This document shows positions 6,870 to 14,316 of a stretch of 19,410 nt of DNA, piece after piece. The stretch is from Gemmatimonadota bacterium (GTDB lineage Bacteria; Gemmatimonadota; Gemmatimonadetes; Longimicrobiales; Longimicrobiaceae), in assembly GCA_019348265.1 (NCBI GenBank), contig JAHWJV010000012.1:1-19410 (forward strand). Direction: 5' to 3'. Numbering within the stretch: position 1 is the stretch's first letter; the number at the start of each line of letters is the position of its first letter. The position numbers were made by a program, and so were the translations under genes. The notes beneath the pieces were generated by a model that was given only the letters and a program-made list of their open reading frames with translations, was not told where the DNA came from and did not search any database.

Positions 6870-8465
6870 ATGGTGTCCAGCACGATCGTCGACCGGATGC
6901 GCACGAACCTAGCGGCGGCGGGCATCCGCCTCGACGGGAGCGACCTGGACGCGCTGCTCGCGGGGCCGTATCTCGAGAGCGTCGTCGCGTTCGACAAGCG
7001 CGCGACGGAGGGGCCCGAGCCGGCGCTGCCCGATTATCTGGGCGGGCTCACAGCCAGCGCCGGTGCACGGAATGGAGGCGAAGCTCCGGCGGGGCCGAGA
7101 ACGGAAAGCGGCGGCGCGCGTCCGGCGGCGGCCTCGGAATCACTGGAGACTGTCGCCGAGCGGGTTGCGAAGGGCGCCGTCTCTCCAGTGGAGCTGACCC
7201 GGCAGGCGCTGGACCGGATCGCGGAGCGGGACCCGGTGCTGAACGCCTTTCAGCTGGTGCTCGCCGACCGGGCGATGGAGACCGCGCGCCGCGCGGAGGC
7301 GGAGATCGGGCGTGGCGAATGCCGCGGACCGCTCCACGGCGTTCCGATCGCCGTGAAGGACCTGATGGCGATGGCCGGCACCCCCACGACGGCCGGATCG
7401 ACGCTGCTGGCGGGCGCGGATGCAGAGCTCGATTCGGCGGCGGTCGAGCGCCTGGAGCGGGCGGGCGCGATCATCGTCGGGAAGACACGGATGTCGGAGT
7501 TCGCATACCTGCCGGGATCGGCGAACGCGCACTACGGCGCGACGCGCAACCCGCGAGCGCTCGAGCACGACGCGGGCGGCTCCAGCAGCGGCTCGGCCGC
7601 GGCGGTCGCGGACGGGCTGGTATTCGGCGCGATCGGGTCTGACACCGGCGGGTCGATCCGCGTGCCGGCCGCGCTCTGCGGAATCGTGGGGCTGAAGCCG
7701 ACCTTCGGGCGGACGAGCCTGCACGGCGTGGTCCCGCTCTCCTGGTCGCTAGACCACCTCGGCCCGCTCACGCGTACGGTGCGTGACGCCGGGATCCTGC
7801 TGGGCGCGCTTGCGGGCGCCGACCCGCGCGACACGCGCACCCTGCCCCGGGGCGCGCCGGTGCCGCTCCTCTCGGAGCTCGAGACGGGCGTGCGCGGACT
7901 CCGGATCGGCGTACCGGAGACCGGCGGCGTCGCCGGCCCACTCGCCTCCGATGCCGCGTGGGCGGCCGCCAGGCGCGCCCTGGCGGCGCTGGAGGGGGCC
8001 GGAGCGGAGCTGGTGCCTGTCCACCTGCCGGAGCTGGAACAGCTCTGGGTGGCCAACAACGTGATCCTGGCGATCGAGGCCGCCGCCTTTCACCAGCGAT
8101 GGCTTCAGACGCGGCTGGCGGAGTACGGCGAGATCCCGCGCCGGCGCCTGCTGGCGGCATACGCGCACGCCCCGACCGCCTTCGTGCGCGCGCAGCGGAT
8201 GCGGGCCGAGGCGCGGGAGAAGCTCCGGCTGCTCTTCGAGCGGGTCGACCTTCTGGGCATGCCCACCCAGGCCGACGGCGCGCCGCTCCTCGGCGCCTGG
8301 GGGGCGACGCTGCTCACCGGGCCCTTCAACGCGCTGGGTTGGCCGGCGCTCACCGTTCCCGCCGGAGAGACCGCGGATGGGCTCCCCCTGGCCCTTCAGC
8401 TCGTCGGACGGCCATGGGAGGAGGGGCTGGCCCTGCGGGCGGGGCGCGTCGTGGAGGATTCGTGA
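6870..8465 (+). CDS. Amidase-signature family enzyme
   Basis: A 531-residue amidase-signature hydrolase (GatA/FAAH-type fold) that cleaves C-N amide bonds. The complete Ser-cisSer-Lys triad is visible: Lys163 in PIAVKDLMAMAG, cis-Ser238 in AGGSSSGSAAAV and nucleophile Ser262 in GSDTGGSIRVPA. The 24-residue spacing of the two serines matches the family. The first 90 residues are less usual: a short helical segment followed by a Gly/Ala/Pro/Glu-rich linker (about 60-90), giving a separate N-terminal extension. GAGGAA (6857-6862), seven bases before ATG 6870, supports the start. The absence of gatB or gatC nearby and the extension argue against the tRNA amidotransferase subunit. The substrate is unknown. 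Confidence 0.92.
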   Translation: MVSSTIVDRMRTNLAAAGIRLDGSDLDALLAGPYLESVVAFDKRATEGPEPALPDYLGGLTASAGARNGGEAPAGPRTESGGARPAAASESLETVAERVAKGAVSPVELTRQALDRIAERDPVLNAFQLVLADRAMETARRAEAEIGRGECRGPLHGVPIAVKDLMAMAGTPTTAGSTLLAGADAELDSAAVERLERAGAIIVGKTRMSEFAYLPGSANAHYGATRNPRALEHDAGGSSSGSAAAVADGLVFGAIGSDTGGSIRVPAALCGIVGLKPTFGRTSLHGVVPLSWSLDHLGPLTRTVRDAGILLGALAGADPRDTRTLPRGAPVPLLSELETGVRGLRIGVPETGGVAGPLASDAAWAAARRALAALEGAGAELVPVHLPELEQLWVANNVILAIEAAAFHQRWLQTRLAEYGEIPRRRLLAAYAHAPTAFVRAQRMRAEAREKLRLLFERVDLLGMPTQADGAPLLGAWGATLLTGPFNALGWPALTVPAGETADGLPLALQLVGRPWEEGLALRAGRVVEDS

Positions 8466-8603
8466 CGCCGCGCCTCCGCACCGCGCGCGAGCAGCTCCTG
8501 CTGCCTTCGGTGGCGGCGGGCCCGTTTCTCTGTCCGCTGAATAGCGAGATTTCTGCACTCGTCCGCGAGCCGCCGATTCACTACTCTTCAACCGGAGGCA
8601 GGC

Positions 8604-9214
8604 GTGCTCAGACCATCCGTTCTGCTCCTTTGTGCCCTGTTGTGGGCCTCTCCGCTGGTGGGACAGCAGCGTCAGCCGGGTACATCGTCATCGGAGCAGT
8701 TCGTCGACGACGGCGAGATGTGGCTGGTGGGAGCGGTAGTGGTCGGGACGGTGGCGCTCGGCCGCGTCGACCCCGCGCTGATGGTCCGAGTACGGGACAC
8801 GATGGTGGTCGCGCTCGCCCCGGCGCCGGCAGGGGGACCTTCCACTTCACCCCCGGGCGCGGGTGGAAGCAGGAGCAGGGTTCTTTCCCCTCCGGGCATG
8901 CTTCTTCCTCCTTCACCGCTGCGGCGGTGGTCACCGGCGAAATGAGCCGGTGGTCTCCGCACCTGACGGTGCCGGTGGAGATCATCATGTACGGCGGCGC
9001 GACGGCCGTCGGGCTCTCGCGGATCTTCGAGAATCGGCACTGGGCCACCGACGTGGTCGCAGGTGCCGCGCTCGGCTACCTGGTCGGCTCGAATGTCGTC
9101 GCTCACGCCTACCGCGACAGCCGGGAAGCCGAGCAGACGCCGGAAACCAACCGGGTGGGATCGTCACGCTTCCCGCCGATACCGATCTTCTACATGGCCG
9201 TCCCCAGCCGGTGA
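8604..9214 (+). pseudogene. PAP2-family phosphatase, frameshifted and shortened
   Basis: The gene begins at GTG 8604, five bases after GGAGG, with a clear signal peptide (LRPSVLLLCALLWASPLVGQQ) and continues to about LGRVDPALMVRVRDTMVV. The reading then has to move to another frame near 8800-8815. There the conserved C-terminal half of a type 2 phosphatidic acid phosphatase appears: GRARPGAGRGTFHF (first motif), SFPSGHASSSFTAAAVV (second motif, His) and SRIFENRHWATDVVAG (third motif), ending at 9214. The helices normally lying between the signal region and the first motif are missing, so the lesion looks like an internal deletion that also broke the frame, not just a one-base slip. Intact homologues act on lipid or undecaprenyl phosphates at the membrane. 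A sequencing or assembly error is the alternative. The 138 bp before it (8466-8603) hold no gene that I see. Confidence 0.75.
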
Positions 9215-9265
9215 AGCGGCGCCTGCTGGAGAAGACGGGCAACAATGGGCTCGGTCCTGGAGGCC

Positions 9266-9272
9266 GAGGAGG
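9266..9272 (+). promoter_or_regulatory. Ribosome binding site fixing start at 9278
   Basis: GAGGAGG lies five bases before ATG 9278. It favours this start, which also places the signal peptide at the N-terminus, over an ATG 11 codons upstream. Confidence 0.6.
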
Positions 9273-9277
9273 ACGCG

Positions 9278-9787
9278 ATGCGACGGGCAACCAGGATCAT
9301 ACTGCTACTTCTTACGTTGGTCCCGCTCGCGCCGCCGAGCGCGGCGGCCCAGGTCAAGGCGGCGGCGATCGGTGGCGGGGCGGGGTTCATGGGCGGACTC
9401 GCGATGACGCTGTCCATCGTGGTCGCGCGCGCGCGCCTGCAGGGCCAGTACCTCGACTCGCCTGGCGACCTGATCCACTGGCAGACGACGCCGGCGATCG
9501 CGGGTCCGGCCGCTGGGGTCCTCTTCGGGCTCGCCGGGGAGGAGGTGCTGCGGGGGAGCATCATCGGCTCCACCAGCGGGATGGTGGTCGGCGCGGCGGC
9601 GGGGGCGGGGCTCGGGTGGATCCTCTCGTCCGAGCGGGAATGGCCATGGGCGGGAGGCGTCATCGGCGGCGGGGTAGGCCTAGCTCTCGGCGGTCTCACC
9701 GGCGCATACATGGGCTGGCGCGAGCAGGAGGACGCCAAGAAAAAATCCGCGCCGCCGGCCATCATTGAGCTACGATTCCCGCTATGA
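9278..9787 (+). CDS. Glycine-rich membrane-associated protein, unknown function
   Basis: A 169-residue protein with an N-terminal signal peptide (MRRATRIILLLLTLVPLA, cleavage likely after SAAAQ). It then has several glycine-zipper-like hydrophobic segments: AAAIGGGAGFMGGLAM, GPAAGVLFGLAGE, GSTSGMVVGAAAGAGLG and AGGVIGGGVGLALGGLTGAYMG. Such repeats pack tightly in membranes or form oligomers. The tail is charged (WREQEDAKKK). I do not recognise a named family. Its stop codon overlaps the start of the phosphoesterase gene (ATGA, 9784-9787), so the two are probably translationally coupled. This suggests a joint role at the envelope with the phosphoesterase and the downstream barrel protein. Confidence 0.75.
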   Translation: MRRATRIILLLLTLVPLAPPSAAAQVKAAAIGGGAGFMGGLAMTLSIVVARARLQGQYLDSPGDLIHWQTTPAIAGPAAGVLFGLAGEEVLRGSIIGSTSGMVVGAAAGAGLGWILSSEREWPWAGGVIGGGVGLALGGLTGAYMGWREQEDAKKKSAPPAIIELRFPL

Positions 9788-10980
9788 TCCGTTGTTGGGT
9801 CCGTGCTGGCGCGGTGCGGGCGGCCGGCCTCTGGATGATGCTGGCGCTCGGTGGATGCATCCGGCCGGAGCTGCCGATGCCGGAGCCGATGCAGATCCCC
9901 GCGCCGAACCCCAATGAAGTCGACCGAGTCCTCTTTCTGCTGGGGGACGCCGGGATCGCGCGCATGGAGACGCACCCGCTGCTCACCCGGCTCCAGCAGG
10001 ACATCGAGCAGTGGGCAGGTCAGCTCGGTCGCGACTCAGCGGTCTCCTTGCTCGTGCTCGGCGACAACGTCTATCCGCTCGGACTGCATCCGCCTGGAAC
10101 GCCGCAGTATCCCGCCGACAGCTCCGTCGTGATGGGGCAGGTCCGGCTCGTTGCGGGACCGATGGCGCGGGAGCGGGACGTGATCCAGTATTTCCTCGCC
10201 GGGAACCACGACGTCGGCTTGAAGCAGGACCGGGAGGGATACGTTCGGCTGCGTCTGTTCGAGGATTTCCTGTTCAAGGCCCGCGCGGAGACCGGCGCCT
10301 CGACTTACCTCGTACCGGTGGCCGGGACCGGCGGCCCGTACGTGCTGGACTGGGGACCCTCGATCCGCCTCATCTTCCTGGACACGCCCTGGTGGCTCCT
10401 TCAGGCCGACGAGGCCGAGCGGATGCGGGTGCTCGCCAGCCTCGACGACGCGATGCGCACGGCCGGGTCGCGCCGCGTCATCTTCGCCGCGCATCATCCG
10501 CTCCGAACCGCGGGACCGCACGGCGGGGCGGTGTCGTTCTGGAGTACCCTCGGCCTCCAGTACCTGCTGGTGCGGAGCGGCGCGATCCTGCAGGACCTCA
10601 CCTCGGTTCCGTACCGCCGCCTCGAGCGGGGACTTCGCTCGATCTTCCAGCGCTACGACCCGCCCCTGCTCTTCGTAGGCGGCCACGAGCACTCGCTGCA
10701 GGTCATCGAAGCGGTCGAACCGTCCGACCCGCGCTACACGCTCGTCTCCGGGTCGGGGAGCAAGGTATCGGAGGTCGGGACGGTCGACGGGCTGCGGTAC
10801 GCCCGCTCCGCGCTAGGCTACATGCGCCTGGTGATCGAGAAGGACGGCGACGTCAGCGTGTTCATGGAGGCTGCCCCCGCGGGACCGCTGGAGTGTCCGG
10901 CGCAGGCGGAAGACCACGCCGCCTGCATGGCACGCGGCGTAGCCTCGTTCTCGACCGTACATTCGCAGTGGCTCCGTTGA
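9784..10980 (+). CDS. Calcineurin-like metallophosphoesterase lipoprotein
   Basis: A 398-residue envelope lipoprotein: the lipobox MLALGGC places the acylated residue at Cys25, followed by a Pro/Met-rich linker. The catalytic domain has all calcineurin-like metal-binding motifs in order: LLGDAG (Asp55), VLGDNVYP (Asp94-Asn95), AGNHDVG (Asn141-His142), FAAHHPLRTAGPHGG and VGGHEHSLQ. A two-metal phosphoesterase acting in the periplasm or at the surface is therefore well supported; the substrate is unknown. The phrases GDNVYPLGL and HHPLRTAGPHGG, and the later SGSGSK, match what I remember of the N-terminal half of large Bacteroidota proteins in which a phosphoesterase is fused to a surface-antigen barrel. 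Here the barrel is the next gene, 59 bp away. Two cysteines near the C-terminus (ECPAQAEDHAACM) may form a disulfide. Confidence 0.93.
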   Translation: MIRCWVRAGAVRAAGLWMMLALGGCIRPELPMPEPMQIPAPNPNEVDRVLFLLGDAGIARMETHPLLTRLQQDIEQWAGQLGRDSAVSLLVLGDNVYPLGLHPPGTPQYPADSSVVMGQVRLVAGPMARERDVIQYFLAGNHDVGLKQDREGYVRLRLFEDFLFKARAETGASTYLVPVAGTGGPYVLDWGPSIRLIFLDTPWWLLQADEAERMRVLASLDDAMRTAGSRRVIFAAHHPLRTAGPHGGAVSFWSTLGLQYLLVRSGAILQDLTSVPYRRLERGLRSIFQRYDPPLLFVGGHEHSLQVIEAVEPSDPRYTLVSGSGSKVSEVGTVDGLRYARSALGYMRLVIEKDGDVSVFMEAAPAGPLECPAQAEDHAACMARGVASFSTVHSQWLR

Positions 10981-11029
10981 GATCATCGCCCCCCTGCAAA
11001 GATGTTGAAGCCCCACCACGCCCCCGGTC

Positions 11030-11034
11030 AGGAG
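11030..11034 (+). promoter_or_regulatory. Ribosome binding site fixing a GTG start
   Basis: AGGAG sits five bases before GTG 11040, where the following residues are a good signal peptide. The same frame is open about 1 kb further upstream, but only as an overlap with the phosphoesterase gene. Confidence 0.65.
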
Positions 11035-11039
11035 CCCGA

Positions 11040-13625
11040 GTGCTGAGACCACGACTCTTCCCGAGCCCCGCGGCGCTGATCCTGTGCGGCCTTTCCACGG
11101 TGGTGGTCCCCATCGCCGCGTCCGCTCAGCGGGATTCCGCCGTCGTGGTCGCCGGGCCAGAGTACAGGGCTGGGCCGCTGCACTCCGCGCTTCTCGGCAG
11201 CGATTACCGGGATCTGTGGACGGTGCCCACGCGGGTACCCGTGCTGGACCTGTCCCGCTACATGGGCGGGCTCACCCCCACGCAGCGCGGCAGCGGAAAG
11301 CAGACCCGTTCGCTGAGGTTCAAAGCGGGAGATGGTCGGGAGTACAACTTCCGGTCGGTGAACAAGGACCAGACTGGCGGGCTCCATCCCGACTTCCAGG
11401 AGACGCTGATCGACTGGTTCGCGCAGGACCAGGTCTCCTCGAAGCACCCGGCCGCCGCGCTCATCAGTCACGTGCTACTCGAAGCGGCGGGGGTGCTGCA
11501 CCCGACGCCGGTGCTTTTCCGTATGCCCGACGATCCGCGGCTCGGTGAGTTCAGGAGCGAATTCGCCGGGATGCTGGGGACGATCGAGATTCACGCAAAC
11601 GAGGTGGAGGGGGGTCGCGCGTTCGCCGGGGCGTCGAAGATCTCGGGCACGGAAAACCTCCTGGAGGACGTGGAGGAGAGCCCGGAGGACCGGGTGGACA
11701 GCCGGGAGTTCCTGAAGGCCCGCTTGATGGACCTGCTGATGGGCGACTGGGATCGGCATATCGGGCAGTGGCGCTGGGCCGCGTTCGAGCGCGAGGGCAT
11801 CCGTCGCTGGGTACCCGTCCCGGAGGATCGCGACAACGCCTTCTCCGACTATGACGGACTCCTGCTCGGCTTCGCACGGGGTAGGGCGACGAACCTGGTA
11901 CGCTTCAGGGAGCGCTACCCGAACCTCTTCGGCCTCACCGCGAATGCCCAGCCGCTGGATCGGCCTCTCCTGTCGGACCTGCCGGTGCAGGTGTTCGACT
12001 CGCTGGGACTGGAGCTGCAGCGACGTCTCACGGATGCGGTGATCGATCGGGCGGTGGCCCAGACGCCGCCCGAACATTTTCAGCTCCGCGGGCCGGAGCT
12101 CGTGCGGAAGCTGCGTGCGCGCCGTGACGGCCTCCCGCAGATGGCCCGCCGCTTCTACCACCACCTCGCCCGCGACGTGGACGTACGCGCGACCGATGTC
12201 TCGGAGCTCGCCGTCATCGACCGCATGCCGGACGGGACGGTGGACGTGCGCCTGTACGCCGCCCCGAACGACCGGCCCGCGCCGCAGCCGTACTTTCAGC
12301 GTCGCTTCCTTTCATCGGACACGCGCGAGGTCAGAGTCTACCTGCAGGGCGGAAACGACCGCGCGGTCATCCGCGGGGCAGCGTCCGTCACGCCCATGGT
12401 GCGGGTGATCGGCGGCGGCGGTGACGACGTGCTGATGGATTCCTCCACCGTCGGCGGCGGACGGCCGCGCTCCGCTCTGTACGACGACCGCGGGGAGAAC
12501 GTCTTCGTCAGGACGCCAGCTACGGTCGTAGACACACGTCAGTACCAGGAGGCGGACTCCACGATCAGCGGCTTCAACGAGAACGCGCCGCCGCAGCGCG
12601 ATTGGGGGACGGAGGCGGTCTGGTTCCAGCCGCGGTTGGCGTGGCGCTACAACGCCGGCCCGGTGATCGGCGGAGGACCGATCTTCACGCGCTACGGCTT
12701 CCGGCGCGAGCCGTACGCGCGCCGGACGGCGCTCACGGGCCTGTGGGCTCCCGCCGCCGGCCGCTTCGCGCTCGAGTTGAACATGGACGTGCAGCGGACC
12801 AACTCGCGCTCGCGCATGTCCGTGCTGGCGCACGCGTCGCAGCTCGAGACGGTGCGGTTCCATGGCTACGGGAACGAGACGCCGGGCGACGGACCGGCGG
12901 ACCTGTACAAGGTGCGCCGCACCGACTACCTCGTGCAGCCGATCTACCATGCCGCGCTGGACGCGGGATTCGAGCTCTTCTTCGGGCCGGTGCTGCAGTA
13001 CGACAGACCGGAGCTGCCGCCCGGCGGACCGGCCGACGTTCAGAGGCCGCTGGGGAGCGACGCGTACGGCGCGATCGGCGGCCAGCTCGGCGGGCTGCTC
13101 GATCGCCGAGACGCGCCCGCCTTCCCGCGGAGCGGCTTCATGGCCCTGGTGCGCGGCTCCGCTTTTCCGGCCGCCCTCAGCACCTCGTCCTTCGGCGGTC
13201 TCGACGGGCTCGCTTCCGCTTACGTCCCCATTCCGCTTCCGATCGAGACGACGCTCGCCGCCCGCGCCGGCGGGCGAATGGTGCTCGGCACGGCGCCGCT
13301 CCAGCACGCGGCCTATGTAGGGGGGCCGGAGACCATCCGCGGCCTCCCGAGGCAACGCTACGCCGGCGACAGCTCGCTGTTCGGAACGGTCGAGCTCCGG
13401 AGCTATCTCACGCGCTTCAACTTCATCAGCCGGGGCGACCTGGGCGTGATCGCCCTGGCGGACGCCGGCCGGGTGTTCGTCGACGGCGAGTCGTCGAATA
13501 CCTGGCACACCGGCGTCGGCGGCGGCCTCTGGTTCGGGATCCTCGATCGCACACGCACCTTCAGCATCGTCTTCGCCCACGGCCAGGAGAACGCGGTTTA
13601 TTTCGCGGCGGGGATGCCGTTTTAG
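11040..13625 (+). CDS. Outer-membrane surface-antigen barrel protein with kinase-like N-terminal domain
   Basis: An 861-residue outer-membrane protein starting at GTG. Residues 1-30 are a signal peptide ending ASAQ. Residues about 50-390 form a globular domain with HSALLGSDYRDLW, MGGLTPTQRGSGKQTRSLRF, EYNFRSVNKD (Lys109), MDLLMGDWDRHIGQWRW (Asp236, Asp238, His240) and PVPEDRDNAFSDYDG (Asp263, Asp265). These paired motifs resemble the catalytic and metal-binding loops of CotH/Fam20-type kinases; that is inference. Residues about 390-500 are beta-rich with GGGGDD. Residues about 525-861 look like an Omp85/surface-antigen (D15) barrel, with GGPETIRGLPRQRY as the family's RG-containing motif and a terminal Phe (AGMPF) typical of BAM substrates. 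It follows the phosphoesterase lipoprotein gene at 59 bp. As recalled, Bacteroidota homologues carry both in one chain, so the two products probably act together. Confidence 0.88.
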   Translation: MLRPRLFPSPAALILCGLSTVVVPIAASAQRDSAVVVAGPEYRAGPLHSALLGSDYRDLWTVPTRVPVLDLSRYMGGLTPTQRGSGKQTRSLRFKAGDGREYNFRSVNKDQTGGLHPDFQETLIDWFAQDQVSSKHPAAALISHVLLEAAGVLHPTPVLFRMPDDPRLGEFRSEFAGMLGTIEIHANEVEGGRAFAGASKISGTENLLEDVEESPEDRVDSREFLKARLMDLLMGDWDRHIGQWRWAAFEREGIRRWVPVPEDRDNAFSDYDGLLLGFARGRATNLVRFRERYPNLFGLTANAQPLDRPLLSDLPVQVFDSLGLELQRRLTDAVIDRAVAQTPPEHFQLRGPELVRKLRARRDGLPQMARRFYHHLARDVDVRATDVSELAVIDRMPDGTVDVRLYAAPNDRPAPQPYFQRRFLSSDTREVRVYLQGGNDRAVIRGAASVTPMVRVIGGGGDDVLMDSSTVGGGRPRSALYDDRGENVFVRTPATVVDTRQYQEADSTISGFNENAPPQRDWGTEAVWFQPRLAWRYNAGPVIGGGPIFTRYGFRREPYARRTALTGLWAPAAGRFALELNMDVQRTNSRSRMSVLAHASQLETVRFHGYGNETPGDGPADLYKVRRTDYLVQPIYHAALDAGFELFFGPVLQYDRPELPPGGPADVQRPLGSDAYGAIGGQLGGLLDRRDAPAFPRSGFMALVRGSAFPAALSTSSFGGLDGLASAYVPIPLPIETTLAARAGGRMVLGTAPLQHAAYVGGPETIRGLPRQRYAGDSSLFGTVELRSYLTRFNFISRGDLGVIALADAGRVFVDGESSNTWHTGVGGGLWFGILDRTRTFSIVFAHGQENAVYFAAGMPF

Positions 13626-13635
13626 TAAAAAGGGT

Positions 13636-13703
13636 TCCAAGTTCGAGGTGCAAAGTTCAAAGTGACCACCGAGCCACTTTGAACTTTGCACTTTGAGCTT
13701 GGA
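13636..13703. repeat. Large near-perfect inverted repeat (29-bp arms, 10-bp loop)
   Basis: The arms 13636-13664 and 13675-13703 are complementary except at three positions, and 17 consecutive inner base pairs are perfect. The arms contain short internal repeats of CAAAGT and AAGTTC and are far more AT-rich than the flanking genes. It starts ten bases after the barrel gene's stop. On the minus strand it is followed by CCCTTTTTAC and on the plus strand by TCTTCTCTTTCC, so it could end transcription from either side. The size and internal repetition also fit a dispersed intergenic palindrome (REP/MITE-like). Confidence 0.85.
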
Positions 13704-13730
13704 CTCTTCTCTTTCCTCGCTGCTCCCGCA

Positions 13731-13746
13731 GCGCCGTCAGCGGCGC
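13731..13746 (+). terminator. Short GC-rich hairpin downstream of the large inverted repeat
   Basis: GCGCCG-TCAG-CGGCGC is a perfect 6-bp stem with a 4-base loop, followed by ATTTCTTG. It may be a second, weak terminator for the barrel gene. In a GC-rich genome such a stem could also occur by chance. The remaining bases up to 13866 hold no gene that I can support. Confidence 0.35.
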
Positions 13747-13866
13747 ATTTCTTGGGTCATCAACTCACCGGACGGCTGGCGCGTACTGGCAGGGGCATGC
13801 ATCATGTCCGGCATCCGATCGCCGTCGGCGGGTCGTACGAAATGATTCCCTTGGAAGGCATATCGG

Positions 13867-14163
13867 ATGGCGGACCACGGCTCCCCAAATGGTGTTCCCG
13901 TGCCGGGTGTAGCCGCGTTGCTGCTGGACCGGCTGGACGCGATCTCGGTCCTCATCGAAGAAGGGAAATTCCTGAGAGCGAGCGAGGCGCTGACCGGCAG
14001 ACGCTGGCTGGAGGGCGTAAACCTGACGGGCGTTCCGGAAGGTCCACTGCGGCGCGCGCAGCAGTGGATCGACGCGGCGCACGACACGCTGCACTCCCCG
14101 CCGATAGACGTGCACCTGCTGCAGACCATACTGCTGGAGGCGCGTCGGTCGCTCGCGACCTAG
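13867..14163 (+). CDS. Small hypothetical protein
   Basis: A 98-residue frame that I do not recognise. Residues 15-45 look alpha-helical (VAALLLDRLDAISVLIEEGK), followed by a second helical part near the C-terminus (LRRAQQWIDAAHDTLHS and VHLLQTILLEARRSLAT). It has no signal peptide, membrane segment or cysteine cluster, so it would be a small cytoplasmic helical protein. GGAAGG (13853-13858) lies eight bases before ATG 13867. The helical periodicity and codon choice look coding, but no family supports it. It stands alone between the barrel gene's terminator region and a small lipoprotein gene. Confidence 0.5.
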   Translation: MADHGSPNGVPVPGVAALLLDRLDAISVLIEEGKFLRASEALTGRRWLEGVNLTGVPEGPLRRAQQWIDAAHDTLHSPPIDVHLLQTILLEARRSLAT

Positions 14164-14316
14164 TCCACGAGGGTCCGCTCCCCGCCGCGCCGGACTGGCC
14201 AGGGCGCATGAGGAGTCGGGAGGGCGCGATTGCCGTCGCGCTGTGGTTCAGCCATTGTAGAGGGAGTGTCTCCCCGGTTCTTCCCCCATATCCACCAGCG
14301 CATCTTCCGCCGACCT

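Noticed and set aside
10011..11039. Apparent 343-residue N-terminal extension of the barrel protein
   Set aside because: It overlaps the phosphoesterase gene in another frame and is Arg/Pro-rich. GTG 11040 has a ribosome site and signal peptide.
12312..13691. Minus-strand 459-codon frame opposite the barrel gene
   Set aside because: Antisense shadow; the barrel motifs on the plus strand are unambiguous.
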